From: Drosophila pseudoobscura
Taxonomy: Eukaryota; Arthropoda; Insecta; Diptera; Drosophilidae
Assembly (NCBI RefSeq): GCF_009870125.1
Contig: NC_046680.1
Coordinates: 15,085,501 to 15,149,500, forward strand
Reading direction: 5' to 3'
Length of the DNA stretch: 64,000 nucleotides
Shown here: positions 50,718 through 63,524 of the stretch, one piece after another
Layout of the letters: each line of letters starts with the position of its first letter
Numbering within the stretch: position 1 is the stretch's first letter
The notes under the pieces: generated by a model
Seen by the model: only the letters and a program-made list of their open reading frames with translations
What the model was told of the DNA's origin: nothing
Databases searched by the model: none
Made by a program: the position numbers and the translations under genes

Positions 50718-50775
50718 TCATTCGCCGCATTAGCAAATTCTAGTGTCATAGCACCATAAGCAATGCGGCGAATGA
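50718..50775. repeat. 14-bp inverted repeat between the sax and Arf51F promoters
   Basis: TCATTCGCCGCATT (50718-50731) and AATGCGGCGAATGA (50762-50775) are exact reverse complements around a 30-base loop. Other imperfect inverted motifs (AATGAACAAAA near 50626, TTTTGTTCAT near 50680) lie just upstream. This may be the remains of a small transposon, or a hairpin. Confidence 0.5.
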
Positions 50776-50827
50776 ACAATTTTCAGAGTACCATGTATGT
50801 ATTAATTCAGTATGTTCCCAGTTGGCA

Positions 50828-50880
50828 GTTGGTATTTTTTAGCCCATATTCTTGACATCGCTTTCGCTTACGGTCACATT
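50828..50880 (+). promoter_or_regulatory. Arf51F: Arf51F promoter: Ohler motif 6 + motif 1
   Basis: GTTGGTATTTTT at 50828-50839 is a full match to motif 6. CGGTCACATTG at 50871-50881 matches motif 1 with one mismatch. The order and spacing (about 30 bases between) fit a housekeeping promoter reading rightward toward Arf51F, whose ATG is 0.88 kb downstream. The leader is probably spliced: TTTACAG at 51724-51730 looks like an acceptor. Confidence 0.5.
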
Positions 50881-51739
50881 GCTTCGTGTATGTAAAATAC
50901 AAATAAAGATTTAGTGCGAAATTGTTGTTGTTAGCTTAGTTTTTTAGCAGTTTTATTTTTGCAAATGCATTTGGTGTCTGCCCACTACACGTTGGCACTT
51001 TATGCTTAACTATATTAGGCGCGCGTCGATCGAATTGGTGCGTAATCATAATCATCAAGACATTGGGTGTGTATATGTATTGGTGTATTTCGGGCGTGTA
51101 TGTGACGTGTTAGGCAAGAAGCACTGAAATTCCTCAAAACGCTTCTATGATATTGACCCAAGCCCGAACCTGAACCCAAACCCAAGCCGGCTTTAGCTGT
51201 ACCTTCGACATTCTGGTCTCCGTTAAATGCATCCAGTCAGACCCCTGCACACGCCTTGAGTTCTGCAATCGAGATAACTTTTTTTGTTTAATTTATGCTC
51301 ACTTTATCTGCTCTGCTCTGCTCTGCTGTTTGTGCGCCCAAGCGGCCAATTGAATGAAGCTCTTCGCTGAACAGAACTGATAAATTCTGCTTTTGCCCCT
51401 GCCCCTTTCTCTCTCGCTCTCTCTCTCTGAGTTCGAGTTTAACGCTGGCTATGGTGTTGTCGCTGGCAGTTAAGCACACAACACAATGTAAGTTGAATTA
51501 TTATGCAAAATAATGCTCCTACTTCCGTTGACGCATTGTGGTACATACTCGTGTCGTATCGTATGTACGTGTATGGATTGCGCCTCCTCGTGGCAAAGTA
51601 TTCATTTTTGATACGTAAACTCCCATCCAGCACTATCCGCAAACCCACTGACCCTGGCTCTGGCTCTATTCCAATAGACACTTATCTACTTATGTATATG
51701 TATATCACTTTACATTTATTCAATTTACAGATTGGCTAG

Positions 51740-52509
<770 letters not shown>

Positions 52510-52800
52510 GAATCATAATCCAGATTTTGTATATGTATAATGGCATGTATTATTCGAAGCGAAGCAAAAGCAAAAATATTCTATTTTATTTATACAACAA
52601 AACAAAAGAAAAACATAACGCAAGCGCATAGTTAAAAGCCCAATAATGAACGTACATAAATTAAAGAAATGTTGAAGCTGGTACACAGAAGTCAGATAGA
52701 TATATATATATATATATAGTGATTATATATACATACTCTCAATTAACCACCCAATATTCTCACTAGTAAAATACACATACGAATAAACGAAGCATCAAAA
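52510..52800 (+). other. Arf51F: 3' UTR of Arf51F
   Basis: AT-rich, A-rich sequence after the stop. Candidate poly(A) hexamer AATAAA at 52782-52787; others follow around 52984 and 53042, so the transcript may be longer. Confidence 0.45.
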
Positions 52801-54080
52801 AATAAAAAGGCAAATCATAAATATGCGTAAATTAAATGCGTAAAGTACAGAGACAAAAGCAGAACAACAGAAACTAGAGTTAAGTAAGTTTTTCTTGTAA
52901 ATTATATTGAGACATGTAAGCAATAAGTTGAAAGCTGTTTATTGCAACTGTTACTATATGACTTGAACGAGGGGAACGAGTCTTAAATAAAAATTGTAAA
53001 TAAATATTCAAATTAAAGCCCATACAAGCATCAAACAACAAATAAAACAAAACACCGATCAATTGAACAAACCCATAGATTTATAAATTAATTGAAATAT
53101 AAAAAAATAGTCACGGTGCCTTCCTCAAACGTCTAAGTGTGTCAGTCCTCGATCCTTACCGTTTCCGTTCCGTTCCTCTCTTACAGAACGATGTGCAGTA
53201 TGGGAAATGTATCCTATTTTCTAGACTAACTTCCACGAGTCAACGGTTCAGTGTCAGATGCAGTGGGTTTGTATTGTTTATCCATTTGGAAACGCAAACA
53301 TGCCATGTCCAAGTCCAGGCCGACAATTGCCAGCAAGGGGAGGAAAGCGTACTAGTATCTGAGCCTGAAGGGTCAAACAAGGCGTTCAGTAATTGCTCTT
53401 TGTTTCCCATGACTACCTCTCAAAGTTGATGTATTTATTGAAATTTACCTGATATTACATTTATGTATGTGTATGTACACACGCCTTTTTAAAATCCTTT
53501 AAAGCCCTTTGGCTGCTTTGTGACTTTTTAATTGATAGCAGTGCATATTTACTTGGAAATATACTTTTATTTGGTTAATAGATGACGAGAAGAATTAAAC
53601 CAAGCCTTGGTAGTGGGGTATTCCTACTCCTACTCAAACTTAAATTTCATAATACAAGAAGAAGGGCATTTTGTGAATTTCTGAAACGAAATTAGAGAGC
53701 TTTCTTTTAATTAATTGAGATGAGAAGTCGGTCAGCAAAATAATAGTTGTGTTAAATGGGAATAAAATCTATGCTTGCACGGAAAAATCTGTAGAAAACC
53801 CACTAACTTAAGTTCTTATAGTCTTCGACAGAAATGTTACTATTTTAGATGAAAAATGTCTACTTAAAAAAATAAAATAAAATAAAAGTAAAAGATGCAT
53901 TTCAGATACGCATTAAAGAAATAAATATTAGGGTCCAGATAGTCCATAGCTGAAGATCTAGCTGCAATGTTAATGATTTAACCTAAAATAATGAATATAA
54001 TATTTAAATTTAATTTCCAAATATTCATTGCGTTTTTCAATTGAATTTTAATGGTTTATACGTAGCAACGGCGAAAAGAG
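52801..54080. other. AT-rich intergenic DNA
   Basis: No gene, RNA gene or clear repeat recognised. Confidence 0.4.
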
Positions 54081-54092
54081 TTTCCATCTATT

Positions 54093-55071
54093 ATACCCGG
54101 TACTCGAAAAGTACAGGTGTGTAAAAGCCAAACGAAAGCATCTGTATGTGCTCGTATGTATGTGTATATATTCTTAATCAGTACCGGCTGACTGATTAGC
54201 CATCCGTTTGTACCTCTTCATTGACGCCTCGATTATCGAGATTATAGTGGAGGAGTAACCGGATTTTGTGTTTAGACTGGTGTGTTTCAAATATTTGCCA
54301 CACCTCATTCCACCACTGCAAGCAGCTGAAAAGCTGGGATTAAGCCCCCTTGAGAATGTTTGGGGGATTTCGGAAAAAAAGATACGGAAACAGAAAACTT
54401 TCCCGAATCGTTGGAAACGGCACTGGTAGTTCCTTGGTGACAAGTATGCCCTGACGCCTATTTAGATGTCAATAAGTTTAAATTCGGCGCATAAAAATGT
54501 TAGCTATTATGAATTTTAAATATATTATTTTAATGCTATGAATAATTCTGTGTGAATTTCTAGTGGAATATCAAAGTGCATTTAGTTAGTTCTAATTTTG
54601 CGAAAATAAAGTATGAAAATGGATCTTGAATATTAAATACTAATTGAACTTAAACCTTCGACAAGATATAGATTATACAACTGGCATGATAGGGGTTTAC
54701 CTGTCCTAGAAAAAAAGTTTTAAGGTCGGTATTAAACTTCTTCAGGTGTAACCAGGCTAAGGCCTTCGTCCTATTGTCCAAGTCGTAAAACCTCAAAGTC
54801 TCTCTAACGTATTGAACTATCTAAAAAAAATCCTAGAAAATTGGAACAATCTCGAGGACGACAATAATTTTAAACTTTTTTATCGCGGTATTAGGCTTTT
54901 TTGTTAAACATTTTTAAGGTCAGATTGGAAATGTCCATATGTAGTGTATTTTTTAGTTTTAGTCCCGCCTTGTTTGTCACACCTGGACTTTTCATTGATA
55001 AAAAGCGTAGATATAGATAAGATATTTATATATTTACATAGCTACATATATAGATACTGAGTACCGGGTAT
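54093..55071. repeat. region bounded by inverted ATACCCGGTACTC motifs
   Basis: ATACCCGGTACTC at 54093-54105 recurs as its exact reverse complement at 55059-55071, about 980 bp apart. The right copy is part of a longer sequence shared with 31935-31963. The interior holds a decayed coding-like piece (listed separately). This could be a degenerate mobile element or two independent copies of a common fly repeat. Confidence 0.35.
54683..54853 (-). pseudogene. decayed coding-like relic A
   Basis: One minus-strand frame reads as protein-like text for about 57 codons (including YVRETLRFYDLDN and ALAWLHLKKFN), with two stops near the start. Composition is far more protein-like than in the surrounding AT-rich DNA. 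I do not recognise the family. It could be a piece of a dead gene or transposon. Confidence 0.3.
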
Positions 55072-55167
55072 CTTATTCTACAGAGAAGCTACTGACCTCT
55101 ACATTAGTTTTAAATATCTGTAAATTACAACAGTTTGTCAAGACTTATCAAGTACTCTCTAACTTCA

Positions 55168-55436
55168 CAGCCCCAATTCAAAGCGGACAAATTCAAAGAA
55201 CTACTCCACGTGTGCTTTAATCTCCAGCACTACCATGTTCATGCTCTAATCTAGCGATTACAGAGGATTCCGAGAAAGTATTGCGACAGCAGACGAGAAC
55301 CTGGGACTATGCTACTCCTGGTCCTGGGCGTACTTCTAATGATCTAGTATCAGCTCTGAGTCCGCACCTTCAATGACTCCACCCAGAAGCTCAAAATTTT
55401 CCTGTGAATAATTGAATTGCGAGTTTTGATTGATTA
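55168..55436 (-). pseudogene. decayed coding-like relic B
   Basis: About 90 codons on the minus strand read like a protein (ENFELLGGVIEGADSELIL, then HSPRFSSAVAILSRNPL, then MNMVVLEIKAHVE) but are broken by five stops. The frame stays the same throughout, so this looks like a gene fragment decaying by point mutation. Family not recognised. It may belong with relics A and C. Confidence 0.4.
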
Positions 55437-58400
55437 AATAAAGTGCACAGCCAGCCAGCCTGCACTGCCCGCCCTTGACTTGATGGAGACCGAGCCAAGG
55501 CACGAATATGTACACATACATACATACATATGTACGTATCTATATTTGTATGTCCCTGCTCGCATGTGTATGTGTGTGTTGTGTATGTATCAAATGTCAA
55601 GAACCAACCCTCCGACTATGTCTCTCTCTTTCTGCTTTCTCCTCTCTCTCTTTCTCTCTTCTCTCGACTCTCTCTCTCGCTCGCACGCTCCTCCCTCCTG
55701 CAGTGTGGTGGGCGTGGCCATCGCGGCAAAGCGCTTTGACTTTTCAGAGTATAAACTTCTGCCAGCTGAATGTTGTATTCCGACATCTCATTTGTTACAA
55801 AGTTAATGTCGGCGCATTAAGCATACCAAAAGCTCCTCAGTGAAGTCGGGAGTTCAAAACTCTCCCTTCCAGATCCCCACAAACCCCCTCAAAAACTGGG
55901 GGCAGCCACCCAGTAGCAGCAACCTTTATTGATTATTGGATCAGTGGACTTTCGGACTTTTTTTGTTTAGCCTTTTCGTTTCGAGCCTTTGAGGTAATGC
56001 GAAATTCTATTCAGTACTTTGGATTTCGAGAGTTTCCTTTGTTCGTATGCATACATATATGATATACTCACATATGTAAACTTAGATGTATGCACAGTTA
56101 TCTATCGGATAAATGCATATCGACGTACTAATACCCTTTATCTCGAACCGAATGGTTCGAATGGTATTCACTTCACTCAATACTTAGGAGGTAATTAGTT
56201 CCTCCTTTGTAACACACAGATACACACATACGTTCATAAGTTTAAACACCAATATGTGTGCAAATTCTCATACTTTTGGGTTCGTAGACAGCCACACATC
56301 CCGATCACATCCAATAGCCATAAGAAGAAACAGTTTACCCTCAAATGCAATTACAGTTGAGTGGGAAGACCCTCGACAGTGGGGGCAACAGTGAGGGCGG
56401 AAAGTTCGGCGGGAAGGTGTCGTCCGCTGTGGCCCGTTGGAAGAGGGCAGAAGGCATGGCAAATCCAAAGGCACCAGCATCACCCAGGTATTATAAAACA
56501 AAAACAAAATGTCAAAGCCCAAGACGATTATACGAGCGCAAGCCGCGCAGCTGCGTCACACCAACAGTGCTGCCTGTCTAGTGGTTTTCCCACTAGATAT
56601 ATTGGTTACTGAATTTATACAAAAATGTAGAGCATTCCATTGAAGATATCTTTTGAGAATCGATCCCAAAGGATCCGAATAAATTTGTCCATTTGGTATC
56701 TTCATTTGACCAAAAACTGTCTAGCTTTAAAGGAAGTAAGCTAATCGCTATGATCATGATTCGAAATATTTTTGAAGGGAGTTAAGTTGTTGCACTAACT
56801 AATTAAGGACTATGCCTACACATGCATAGTCGCCGTTCATTTGAGCACATATTCAAACAAACTCTGGGATCTATTTCGTTAGTTTTTATTTTTAATTGTT
56901 TATTAAGCCAAATCTAGTGAGCTTTAATGGACAAGGCCTGGCAGCACTGACTCTCACTGTAGGAGTGATTCTGCGAGTGCGAGGGTGACTGTGAGTGGGG
57001 CCTGCCATGGCTCCATTGCTCTCCTTCCTTCTTCCTCTAATCGCTTAGTCATGATGGCGGCGTTCTCTGTTTCAGTGTGAGCGTGCGTGCGTGTGTGTGT
57101 GTGTGTGCGCAGAGAGCGCAGAGCCGGGTGTTTATTGGAGATTGCGATTGTGGCTTGGCTTACATACAACAACAGAGCGTCGGATGCCACAGTATCAAGA
57201 AGGAACGAATCAAAGCAAGCCAGCAAGCCAGCAAGCAAATGCGCCACCAGAGTTGCCACTAAAAGTCTTCCTCCTCGGCCCTCGGAGTGGGCGACAGTTG
57301 GGGGTTGGGTTGCGGGTGCGGTTATCCTTGCCATTCTTGTTGCTTTTGCTGCTTGCTGCTACGCTCGCTGCTCGATGCTCGATGCTCGCTGCTCGATGCT
57401 CTCTGCTCTTAGCAGGGGTATGTATGGTATGGTCCTTGCTGGTGGTGGTGTGCTTTTTGTTCTCACTGCACTCACACTCACACACACAGAGAGACATTCA
57501 TATGAACGAACGCCCGCCCTGTGCCCACTCACCGACCACGGATTATATCTACAGATTTTTTCCTATTTCGGGGTTGGCTGGATGGCTGGTTGGCTGCTTG
57601 ACTGCTGGAGTGGACACATCACTGTTTAGCTCCTGTCATGGTTTTATGATAAATCTGAAATCGTACATCGAGACGTTAACATCATCGTCGCTGCATCGTC
57701 GCTCTCGTAGCCGTCTCCGCTCCGCTCCGTTGTCAGTGCCGTCGGATCAGCGCGGTACGGTTTCTATCCGCCTCAGAATCAGGAGCCCAGTTCCAGTTCC
57801 AGTGTCCGTTTCAGTTTCGTTGCCGGAAATGCGGTTGCCGTCGTTAGAAGTGTAGGATGGAGCCTACTACGTCGAAAGTCAAAATACGAGTACACTTCTT
57901 TAACGTTTAATCGATTGACGTGCTAAAATATTAACTAGTGTTCTATTCAATTCAACGTCGTGCTTAGATATAAAAAAATATCTCCCGTAACATCTCGATA
58001 TGAATAAGGACGAAAGTCTATCGGAAACCCGCCCCGAATCCCAAGGTAATTCCAGTTTTCCTGTGTACCGTGAGCAAAGCAATCAAATTCCACCGAATGG
58101 TTACTTTTTCAATATCCACGAAGAAACCAAATTGGTTTTGTGTCGATTTTTGTGATTGGAAGTTCCTTTTTAAATTCAAATAAAGAAAACAAAAGGTTTA
58201 TGAAAAGTTCCGATAAACCAATAGTATAAAAACTTATACTCTTGCTCGCCATCAATAGTAGAGTTCTTCTTTATATAAATACAATATATACACAGTGCCA
58301 TGTCCCTCTTCACCAATTTAAATCCGCTCGTAAACCTCTGTTTGAAGATCGATTAAACTTTATTAGTATGCATTTTGCTAACAAAAAGTTTTCTGTAAAA

Positions 58401-58555
58401 TTGTTATTGTATTTCCTCCGATTTTGGTCAGTAGATAAAGATTTAACACTACATTCTTATTTTTGAGATGATGTGATTATTGTTTATTTTTATTGCATTA
58501 TTATGACTATTATTGAGCACATAAATTTGCTATATTCGGAACTCAGAACACAAGT
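55437..58555. other. intergenic DNA with simple repeats
   Basis: Contains CT-rich runs (55620-55690), GT runs (57080-57110) and a GC-richer block at 57640-57860 with TTTCAGTTTCG (about 57800) that might be a start site for the downstream nuclear receptor. I find no supportable coding exon. The longest open frames here consist of simple sequence. Confidence 0.35.
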
Positions 58556-58720
58556 GGACTCGTCAAGGTTCTCCTAGATCCTAGACCGACAAACATAGGC
58601 AATCTTCGAGGAGGAGAAGGTTATCTCCAGGTTCCTCTTGTACTTGTAATCGTCCAGTTCAGAAAACACTTCCTAGAGCCGGAGACGGCCGAGAATCTGC
58701 TCCAGTTCATTCCGATCGTC
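58556..58720 (-). pseudogene. decayed coding-like relic C
   Basis: A minus-strand frame of 55 codons contains NELEQILGRLRL, EVFSELDDYKYKRNLEIT and SSSKIAYVC, with two stops. It is charged and helix-like, unlike its AT-rich surroundings. Family not recognised. Confidence 0.35.
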
Positions 58721-58916
58721 TATATCTTTATTTATATATCAATAAATCAATTAGTGATCTTTAGTCTGGATACAATTTCCGATTTAGATATTTTATTGTT
58801 GCTGAAGATTAACATATTAACAATAAAGAGAAATGTAGAAGGGGATAAGAAAACAGAAAACAGTTTTACAAATTTGATGATTCGCGATGATTTTAAATAT
58901 TACATGCTATAGTTTT

Positions 58917-59125
58917 AAGGGATATTTCAGGGTATACGGAATGGTAGAGGGTATTATAATTATGACGAAGGACTCTAAGAGGATCATACGTAAGGTTAAA
59001 CGGATAGGCCGGAAAGTACGGGTAGGTCCTGACGGAACAACAAAGTCAGTCTGACCCAAAAGAGTTTTGGAGTCCACAATCCCGAGAAGGAGCATAAAAC
59101 CATTGCATATTCTGCGATGATGCAA
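58917..59125 (-). pseudogene. possible coding-like relic D
   Basis: An uninterrupted minus-strand frame of about 70 codons, with no splice or start context. Part of it (GQTDFVVPSGPTRTFRPIR) looks protein-like, the end does not. Listed because it lies in line with relics A-C on the same strand. Confidence 0.2.
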
Positions 59126-61023
59126 TGAAGATTGGCCTATAAGGGACCTATTGGGATCAGAGTCCCAGTTGATTTTACAAAATTATTTTTCAATAGAATC
59201 CAATAAGACTTTGTTGCAATAGAGATAGAGAGTTACTACAATATCGGACGAACCAATGAAAAGTACAGGTTTCGAGTGACTTACGGGTCGTCAAACTGTT
59301 CTGGCCAAAGCTTGATAAAGGCTAAAACAACGGTCGGGAACGGGACGGACTCTGGATATAGCTTCCGAATCAGTAGTATAAGCTGTGGCCCATGTTGGAC
59401 GAGTTCTGACTGTAATTATTATCCTATTGAGACGTATAGACGTTTAGGTTTCTCATATCGGAAACCCGTTTTTTTTAAAATTGTATTTTATTGACTATTC
59501 GAATGTAATGCAAAGGTCGGATCACAGCGACATTTTGATCAATATTATATATTAGACGACCAATAAATCGGTATTTTAAGCTGCTATCATGACCCTCCTC
59601 ATAATGTAACTGCTAATGTAATATAATGAAATATAACAATAATCATAGAAAGAGGCACACGGACGGACGGCTTCTGGCCATTTTTAATATAAACCGTCAC
59701 CCCGTTCGAGGAGATACATTATATCTTTTTTGTTAAAGCTACTTCCCTTTTGACTGCTTCTCATTGTAAGCATATAAACATTGTACTTGTTAAATGTGGA
59801 ACCTTTTTTTAATATAATTTAATTAAATCGTGGGAAAACACAAAAAGGAAACGGAGTAATTATGTTTTCACAAGCCATTTACTAAAGAACGTGATAATGC
59901 CCTTTACGTATTTTTTTTTTTGCATTTTATTGTGGTTTTTTTCTTACCTACAAACAAGTAGCACTTGGCATGTCTACTTCCTAATTCCTACTTTCTGCCG
60001 CCTTTGCAGATCAATTAGGTTGTTAATTTTTGCGGTTTTGAGGGTGTGCGTGGGGTGGGTACCCGGCTCCAAGACAGAGCACCGTTTCAGTCCGATCATT
60101 CTATTGGCAGCTTTATGTAGTAACCCGATCCCTCCAACTCCAACCCCCGCCAATGATCTGTCCGATCGGACTACTCATTCCGTTCAGAAATATTTATGTG
60201 CTACATTATTATGCATATTATGTATAGAACAATCGCAGAAAACTAATCAAATCAAATCGACTCCACAACCTTTCGATGGAATGCACGAATGGTCTTGCAA
60301 ATTCAATTTATGATAATCACGAAATTGAATTAGACTCAAGTCAGGGCGCTAAAATTTCCAAATTCATACCACAGCCTGGGAGCGCTCTTAACACTTTTGT
60401 CAGGAGCACGCCAAAGTGAATTTCAACGAGCCCATAAAATTAACAAAGATGGAACGTCGGAAAATGCAAGCATATGACGCTAATCCCCGGGCATTAGACC
60501 GCAGCAGTGGCGTGCCAGTTGGTGGATGCCGGTCCATGGGCAGGTCCAGCGGCGACCCAGGCCAGGGCCAGGGCCAGGGCCAGGGACTTGAAGCCAAGAA
60601 ACCCAAACGGTCGGGCGCACAGCCAAGTGGCGAGAGTAACAAATGTGGCCTGGCATCGCCTCGTCGAGGGTTAAGTGCATCAAAAAATCAGTAAGGAAAC
60701 TACAATCAAATTAGGGTGTGATGGCAAAACAATCGTCCCCTGAGGCAAATTTTGCGCACAGATTGCTCGGCACGAGTCGAGTCGATCTGAGACGAGGCCG
60801 AGTCGAGAGCCGTTTGGCTTAATGGCACCCTAATTGAATGTGTAAATATATTTGCGGATTACAGGGCGTCAATGTCGCTACGCAGGGATAAGATCAGCAG
60901 GTCCCGGGCACCCATTTACCCCCTACCCCTACCATCACCTAACCACATCCGAGAGAACTTGACAAATTGAAATTTAATTCAAATAAACTACATAAGTGAT
61001 TTTTTATTACTCGACCTTTGCAG
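59126..61023. other. upstream DNA/intron of Hr51
   Basis: No exon that joins in frame to Hr51 was found. A (CAGGGC)n run encoding Gly-Gln lies at about 60558-60590. The TTTGCAG at 61017-61023 is the acceptor of the first visible Hr51 coding exon. Confidence 0.45.
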
Positions 61024-63524
61024 AGCTGCACAGTCCGCAGCGCAACTGCTACACACCACCGCCAGCCCCGATGCACGGACAACCAACCCCACCGACAGTG
61101 GCAGCCTCATCTGGAGCCCCTCCAGCTCCTCCCGTTTCTGCGGGGCGTCTCCTCAGCTGGAACCACAGTGCCGCTGCAGCAGCAGCAGCAGCAGCGGCGG
61201 CGGCGGCTGCGGCGGCCACCTCCAACCAGTCGGCGTCTTCGGCGGAACAGTCAACGATGTCCCGAATCAAAGGCCAGAACCTGGGACTCATCTGTGTGGT
61301 CTGCGGCGACACCAGCTCGGGCAAGCACTACGGGATCCTCGCCTGCAACGGCTGCTCCGGTTTTTTCAAGCGCAGCGTGAGGAGGAAGCTCATTTATCGG
61401 TAGGTAGCAAGCACTAAAGTCCGAAATCCGCCCATTCGCATAAAAACGTTGCAACATTTGTTAAAAGTGGGAGACTCTTGGATTGGGGTGGACTGTGGGC
61501 TGTGGGCCTCTGTGCCATGAGGACCGTCTGGCGGATTACAAAACGCTTCCAAATTCATTACAATTATTCAAATCTTTAGGATTTGAGAGTCAACTTTTGA
61601 ATGCGCCCTCGCAGATATCGTGGGTATCGTGGGCACAGTGCTGGGCATCATGTGCGAAGCGGCTGGTATGTTCTCCGCACTGAAGCTTAAAATGTAATTG
61701 AATTTAAAGTGCTGATTTCGTTAAAAGATTTGGTTTTTTCCGCTGTTTTTTCTTTCGTTTTTCTTCGCTGCGAATCATAAAACCCGACATGCCATACCCT
61801 GAGATGAGACAATCAATGCTAGGCCCTGCCTACCAAAAATTATGATACAGTAATGTATATTTGCTTTGCGGCTCCCAGAATGCACGGTAAATCACAAACG
61901 TCGAAATCTCTGTATCCTGGCGGTCCCCTGAGATTGATATGCGGGGCTTAAGCGCAAAACACTTGGCCAAATGTGACCCGCCCGACCAGAACCCAGTCCC
62001 CAGAACCCTCACAGATCCCAAAATCTTTGCCCACAGTCTGCCATCGGCCTAAGCCGAATCGCAACAAAGTCAAAAAGGGGGCGGGTTCTGCCCGGCTTTA
62101 AGCAAAATAGAGCAATGTTCTTGTTCTCCCCTGTGAGAGACCGAAGGGATGACTCGATACACTGACTGCTCGAATAGACCAACGGAGGGCTAGTGTATAT
62201 TCTCTCCGACGTGACATGTTTTTCGATATTCGTTATAGTCAATCGGAGCCAGACCAAGGAGACCAAGGGGTGGTCGCTTCTATGTCGTCGTCTCTGGTGG
62301 TCTGGTCCCATTAAGTCGTTTTCAATTATAATCAATTGTTTCCAATCAGAACTTTCGAGCTTAGCTGAAGGAATTTCTTTTGGGAGGCTGGTGACAAAAA
62401 TTGTTTGATTAAATTGCAATCTGTAACGTTTTCATTTCAATTGTCCTTAGAAACAAAATGATTTTTCCCATCAAGACCCGAAAGTTGATCTGATGCTCAA
62501 AATATAGGATATATGTACAAATCTCTTGGCAAACATGACGTGTTTTTCTCACTCTTACTGAATTTTCTGATAGTTGGAAGTGAGTTGGCTATAAAATATT
62601 ATTGTACTTTTTTATAGACCATACAAATTGATTCAATCTTCATAATTTGTTTACGAAGACCAGCTAATTTGCATAAAAATGTGTACATTTTAAGTGGATA
62701 GACTCGTAAGCATACGAATGGTATTTCCTGGATACATTTACTTAAGTGCTTTGTGAGTTAGCTGATATTAGCAGAGGCGCCAAAATACACATAAAATGGG
62801 ATAAAAGTTGGAATTCGGTAGGAAATTGTCCATCTTTGAGTTTTGGCACGGGCTTAGAGTGCGAGGAGAGGCAGTGATGACTAGACACTAAGCTAAAGTG
62901 GTCCGACTGGCGACTGGTTGGATGGTTGGATGGATGGATGGTTGGGTGGTGCTCTGCGGCACGGAGTCATACATAGTGGCTAACGGGCACAGCACATGGC
63001 CTCTCGGGCTTGATTTGATTATGTTCCACAAGTGCAAAGGGCAGAGGACCAGTAGGAGAGGCGGCGAACAAAGACCGAAAGGTCGATGGAAGAGAAGGTT
63101 GCGGATTGTGGGTAGTGGATGGATCCTTTTGCTGCCTGCTGACGAACTAAAGCACAGACTCTGAAGTGCTTTTGTCCTCCGTCTATTGGCGGCTGGCATT
63201 CCGGTCCGTTGACGTTAGTGTTAGTCTGCTCCTTTGTGTTCTGTTCCGGTCGGATTTGACAAATGTTGCAATTTTTGACACAAGAAATCTCGTTATCTGC
63301 GGGAGGATAGGAGGCGAATAACTTAATTATGCCCGGCAACTGGTGCTTTCCTCGGTACTCTACTGTCTAATCGATGAATGCCTCTCTCACCCTCACGTAC
63401 TTACTATATTTTGATTGCAGCTGCCAGGCGGGCACGGGACGCTGCATCGTCGACAAGGCGCATCGGAATCAATGCCAGGCCTGCAGGCTCAAGAAGTGCC
63501 TTCAAATGGGAATGAACAAGGACG
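61024..63524 (+). CDS. Hr51: Hr51/unfulfilled nuclear receptor (NR2E3 type), 5' part only
   Basis: Two exons are visible, 61024-61399 and 63421-63524. The first is entered in phase 1, so at least one upstream coding exon is expected unless translation starts at ATG 61071 or 61258. The N-terminal region is Pro/Ala/Ser-rich with about 16 consecutive Ala. The C4 DNA-binding domain begins [14 protein letters not shown]; its P-box [11 protein letters not shown] is typical of NR2E3/fax-1/unfulfilled. The second exon carries the second zinc finger ([24 protein letters not shown]). The intron between the two fingers is 2.0 kb, joined in phase 2. The second exon ends in phase 1 at GTAGGT; the ligand-binding domain lies beyond the window. 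Fly Hr51 is a nuclear transcription factor needed for mushroom-body axon development and fertility. Confidence 0.93.
61400..63420 (+). other. Hr51: Hr51 intron within the DNA-binding domain
   Basis: GTAGGT donor after LIY and TTGATTGCAG acceptor. No nested gene seen; a (GGAT)n-like run lies at 62920-62945. Confidence 0.8.

Noticed and set aside
56145..56170. GGTTCGAAT resembling a tRNA T-loop
   Set aside because: No matching acceptor stem, D-loop or anticodon stem within 80 bases; part of a short palindromic AT-rich stretch.
57091..57855. Open frame of 254 codons upstream of Hr51
   Set aside because: Composed of GT-, CT- and Ser/Leu-rich simple sequence with no recognisable domain and no start or splice context.
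60416..60694. Open frame with Gly-Gln repeats as a possible Hr51 first coding exon
   Set aside because: It begins at a GTG, and the only good donor (CA/GTAAGG) leaves phase 2, which does not fit the phase-1 entry of the exon at 61024.
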